Of a stretch of DNA of 64,000 nt, positions 63,267-64,000 are shown piece after piece; position 1 is the stretch's first letter; each line of letters opens with the position of its first letter. The position numbers and the translations under genes were made by a program. The stretch covers positions 930,001-994,000 of the forward strand of contig NZ_CP051206.1 in NCBI RefSeq assembly GCF_012516395.1. The letters are read 5' to 3'. Below the pieces are notes generated by a model. The model ran no database searches. It had not been told where the DNA came from and saw only the letters and a list, made by a program, of their open reading frames with translations. The DNA is from Dolichospermum flos-aquae CCAP 1403/13F (GTDB lineage: Bacteria > Cyanobacteriota > Cyanobacteriia > Cyanobacteriales > Nostocaceae).

Positions 63267-63953
63267 ATGAATGCTCAAATTTCTATTATTATTCCCACTC
63301 TCAATGAAGCGGGTAATATTAAAGAAGCAATTATTAGCAGTCAATCTAGTAGTAATGTAGAAATAATTGTAGTTGATGGTGGTTCAAAAGATGAAACATT
63401 ATTAATCGCTAAATCATTGAATGTTAAGGTAATTATTTCTCCTCCCGGACGTGCTAATCAAATGAATACAGGTGCTATGGCTGCTAGTGGGGAAATTCTC
63501 CTATTTCTCCATGCTGATACCCGTTTACCGACTAATTTCGAGCAGATGATTTGCACAACCTTAGCAAAACCGGGAATTGTGGCTGGTGCGTTTGCTTTAC
63601 GGATAAATGCCCCTAATTGGGGGTTGCGTTTGGTAGAATTTGGTGTAAAATGGCGATCGCATCTTTGGCAAATGCCCTATGGTGATCAAGCTATTTTTCT
63701 CACCAAAGATGTATTTCAGCAAGTTGGTAATTTCCCGCCAATATCAATTATGGAAGACTTTGCAATGATGAGAAAATTAAAACCTCTGGGCAAAATTCAC
63801 CTATTACCAACACCCGTAATTACCTCACCTCGCAGATGGTTAAAAAAAGGAATTATCCAAACTACTATTTTGAATCAAATGATTGTCATTGCTTATTTAC
63901 TCGGTATTTCCCCAACCCAAATTCGTAATTGGTACTCTTCCCCAAAATCCTAG
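63267..63953 (+). CDS. TIGR04283-type glycosyltransferase family 2
   Basis: A 228-aa GT-A-fold enzyme. The start ISIIIPTLNEAGNIKEAI is followed by IIVVDGGSKDET (nucleotide-binding DxG), PPGRANQMNTGAMAASGEIL, FLHADTRLP (metal-binding DxD-like) and MPYGDQAIFLTKDVF. This pattern marks the TIGR04283 group, proposed to serve arsenosugar synthesis. ATG 63267 gives this start; an earlier in-frame ATG overlaps the upstream gene. A further small frame opens 9 bases after the stop. Confidence 0.82.
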   Translation: MNAQISIIIPTLNEAGNIKEAIISSQSSSNVEIIVVDGGSKDETLLIAKSLNVKVIISPPGRANQMNTGAMAASGEILLFLHADTRLPTNFEQMICTTLAKPGIVAGAFALRINAPNWGLRLVEFGVKWRSHLWQMPYGDQAIFLTKDVFQQVGNFPPISIMEDFAMMRKLKPLGKIHLLPTPVITSPRRWLKKGIIQTTILNQMIVIAYLLGISPTQIRNWYSSPKS

Positions 63954-63962
63954 AGAATTTTT

Positions 63963-64000
63963 ATGATTATTACCCTTTTATCAGCAATAGATTTTTCTGT
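63963..64000 (+). CDS. start of a further gene, cut by the window end
   Basis: ATG 63963 begins a hydrophobic-looking peptide (MIITLLSAIDFS) in the same direction as the glycosyltransferase, 9 bases after its stop, and runs off the window. Too short to assign; it may be the next gene of the operon. Confidence 0.35.
   Translation, partial: MIITLLSAIDFS

Overview
The window reads as chromosomal DNA of a filamentous, heterocyst-type cyanobacterium (Nostocales, Anabaena/Dolichospermum-like). The reasons are petM and ycf39 side by side, a CAAD/CURT1-type membrane protein, a DUF1816 gene, a DnaX clamp-loader subunit of cyanobacterial type, many HIP1 octamers (GCGATCGC), heptameric short tandem repeats, and an AT-rich background with dense interspersed palindromes. 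The genus is an inference from sequence style; no rRNA gene is present.

Layout. 0-9 kb: two small unknown genes, carA, a STAS anti-anti-sigma gene with an odd start, an orphan transposon-type structured RNA, mrnC, rlmB with a tandemly repeated N-terminus, a DUF1816 gene, an alpha/beta hydrolase, a secreted CAP protein, a DsbA-like protein and an SMR transporter. 9-17 kb: a secreted pentapeptide/TPR protein, ilvD, a membrane protein, a DAO-type oxidoreductase, a macro-domain remnant, a ribbon-helix-helix gene with a complete group II intron starting one base after its stop codon, and a tRNA with CAU anticodon. 17-30 kb: trmJ, an RTX/PhoX-like protein, a 2OG-oxygenase-like gene, a small membrane gene split by a heptamer-repeat insertion, moeB with a rhodanese domain, a solo tnpB element, an OmpR-type regulator, an EEP-family enzyme, a HigBA-type toxin-antitoxin pair, pdxA, petM, ycf39 and nadK. 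30-42 kb: a CHASE2 histidine kinase and a separate NarL-type regulator around a toxin-antitoxin-rich island (PIN pair, MazF remnant, HigBA-like pair, HicB fragment, HicAB), a VMO-I-like protein, a GH15/phosphorylase-kinase-like protein, and a deaminase toxin with SUKH immunity gene. 42-54 kb: glgA, hemC, an Uma2 nuclease, CAAD, GFA, SDR-CIA30, HugZ-like and hydrolase genes, a GHL10 glycosidase, tRNA-Pro and ispG. 54-64 kb: a six-copy 70-bp repeat array, MazEF, cobK with a repeat-derived tail, a TPR-CHAT protein with a small paralogue of its N-terminal domain, dnaX and a glycosyltransferase.

How the parts work together. Core metabolism is scattered: pyrimidine/arginine (carA), branched-chain amino acids (ilvD), tetrapyrrole and cobalamin (hemC, cobK), isoprenoids (ispG), vitamin B6 (pdxA), NADP (nadK), glycogen (glgA) and the photosynthetic pair petM-ycf39. 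Between these genes the DNA is heavily remodelled by small repeats. At least six repeat families are present. In several places they have entered or cut genes: the split gene at 20981-21283, the MazF remnant at 35230, the cobK tail at 56691 and the glgA leader at 43714.

I did not find one unmistakable new system. The best candidates are the TPR-CHAT protein with its N-terminal-domain paralogue (56814-60705), the frameshifted deaminase/SUKH cassette (41333-42203), the modular heptamer-plus-constant-tail element, and the structured transposon-end RNAs without a tnpB gene.
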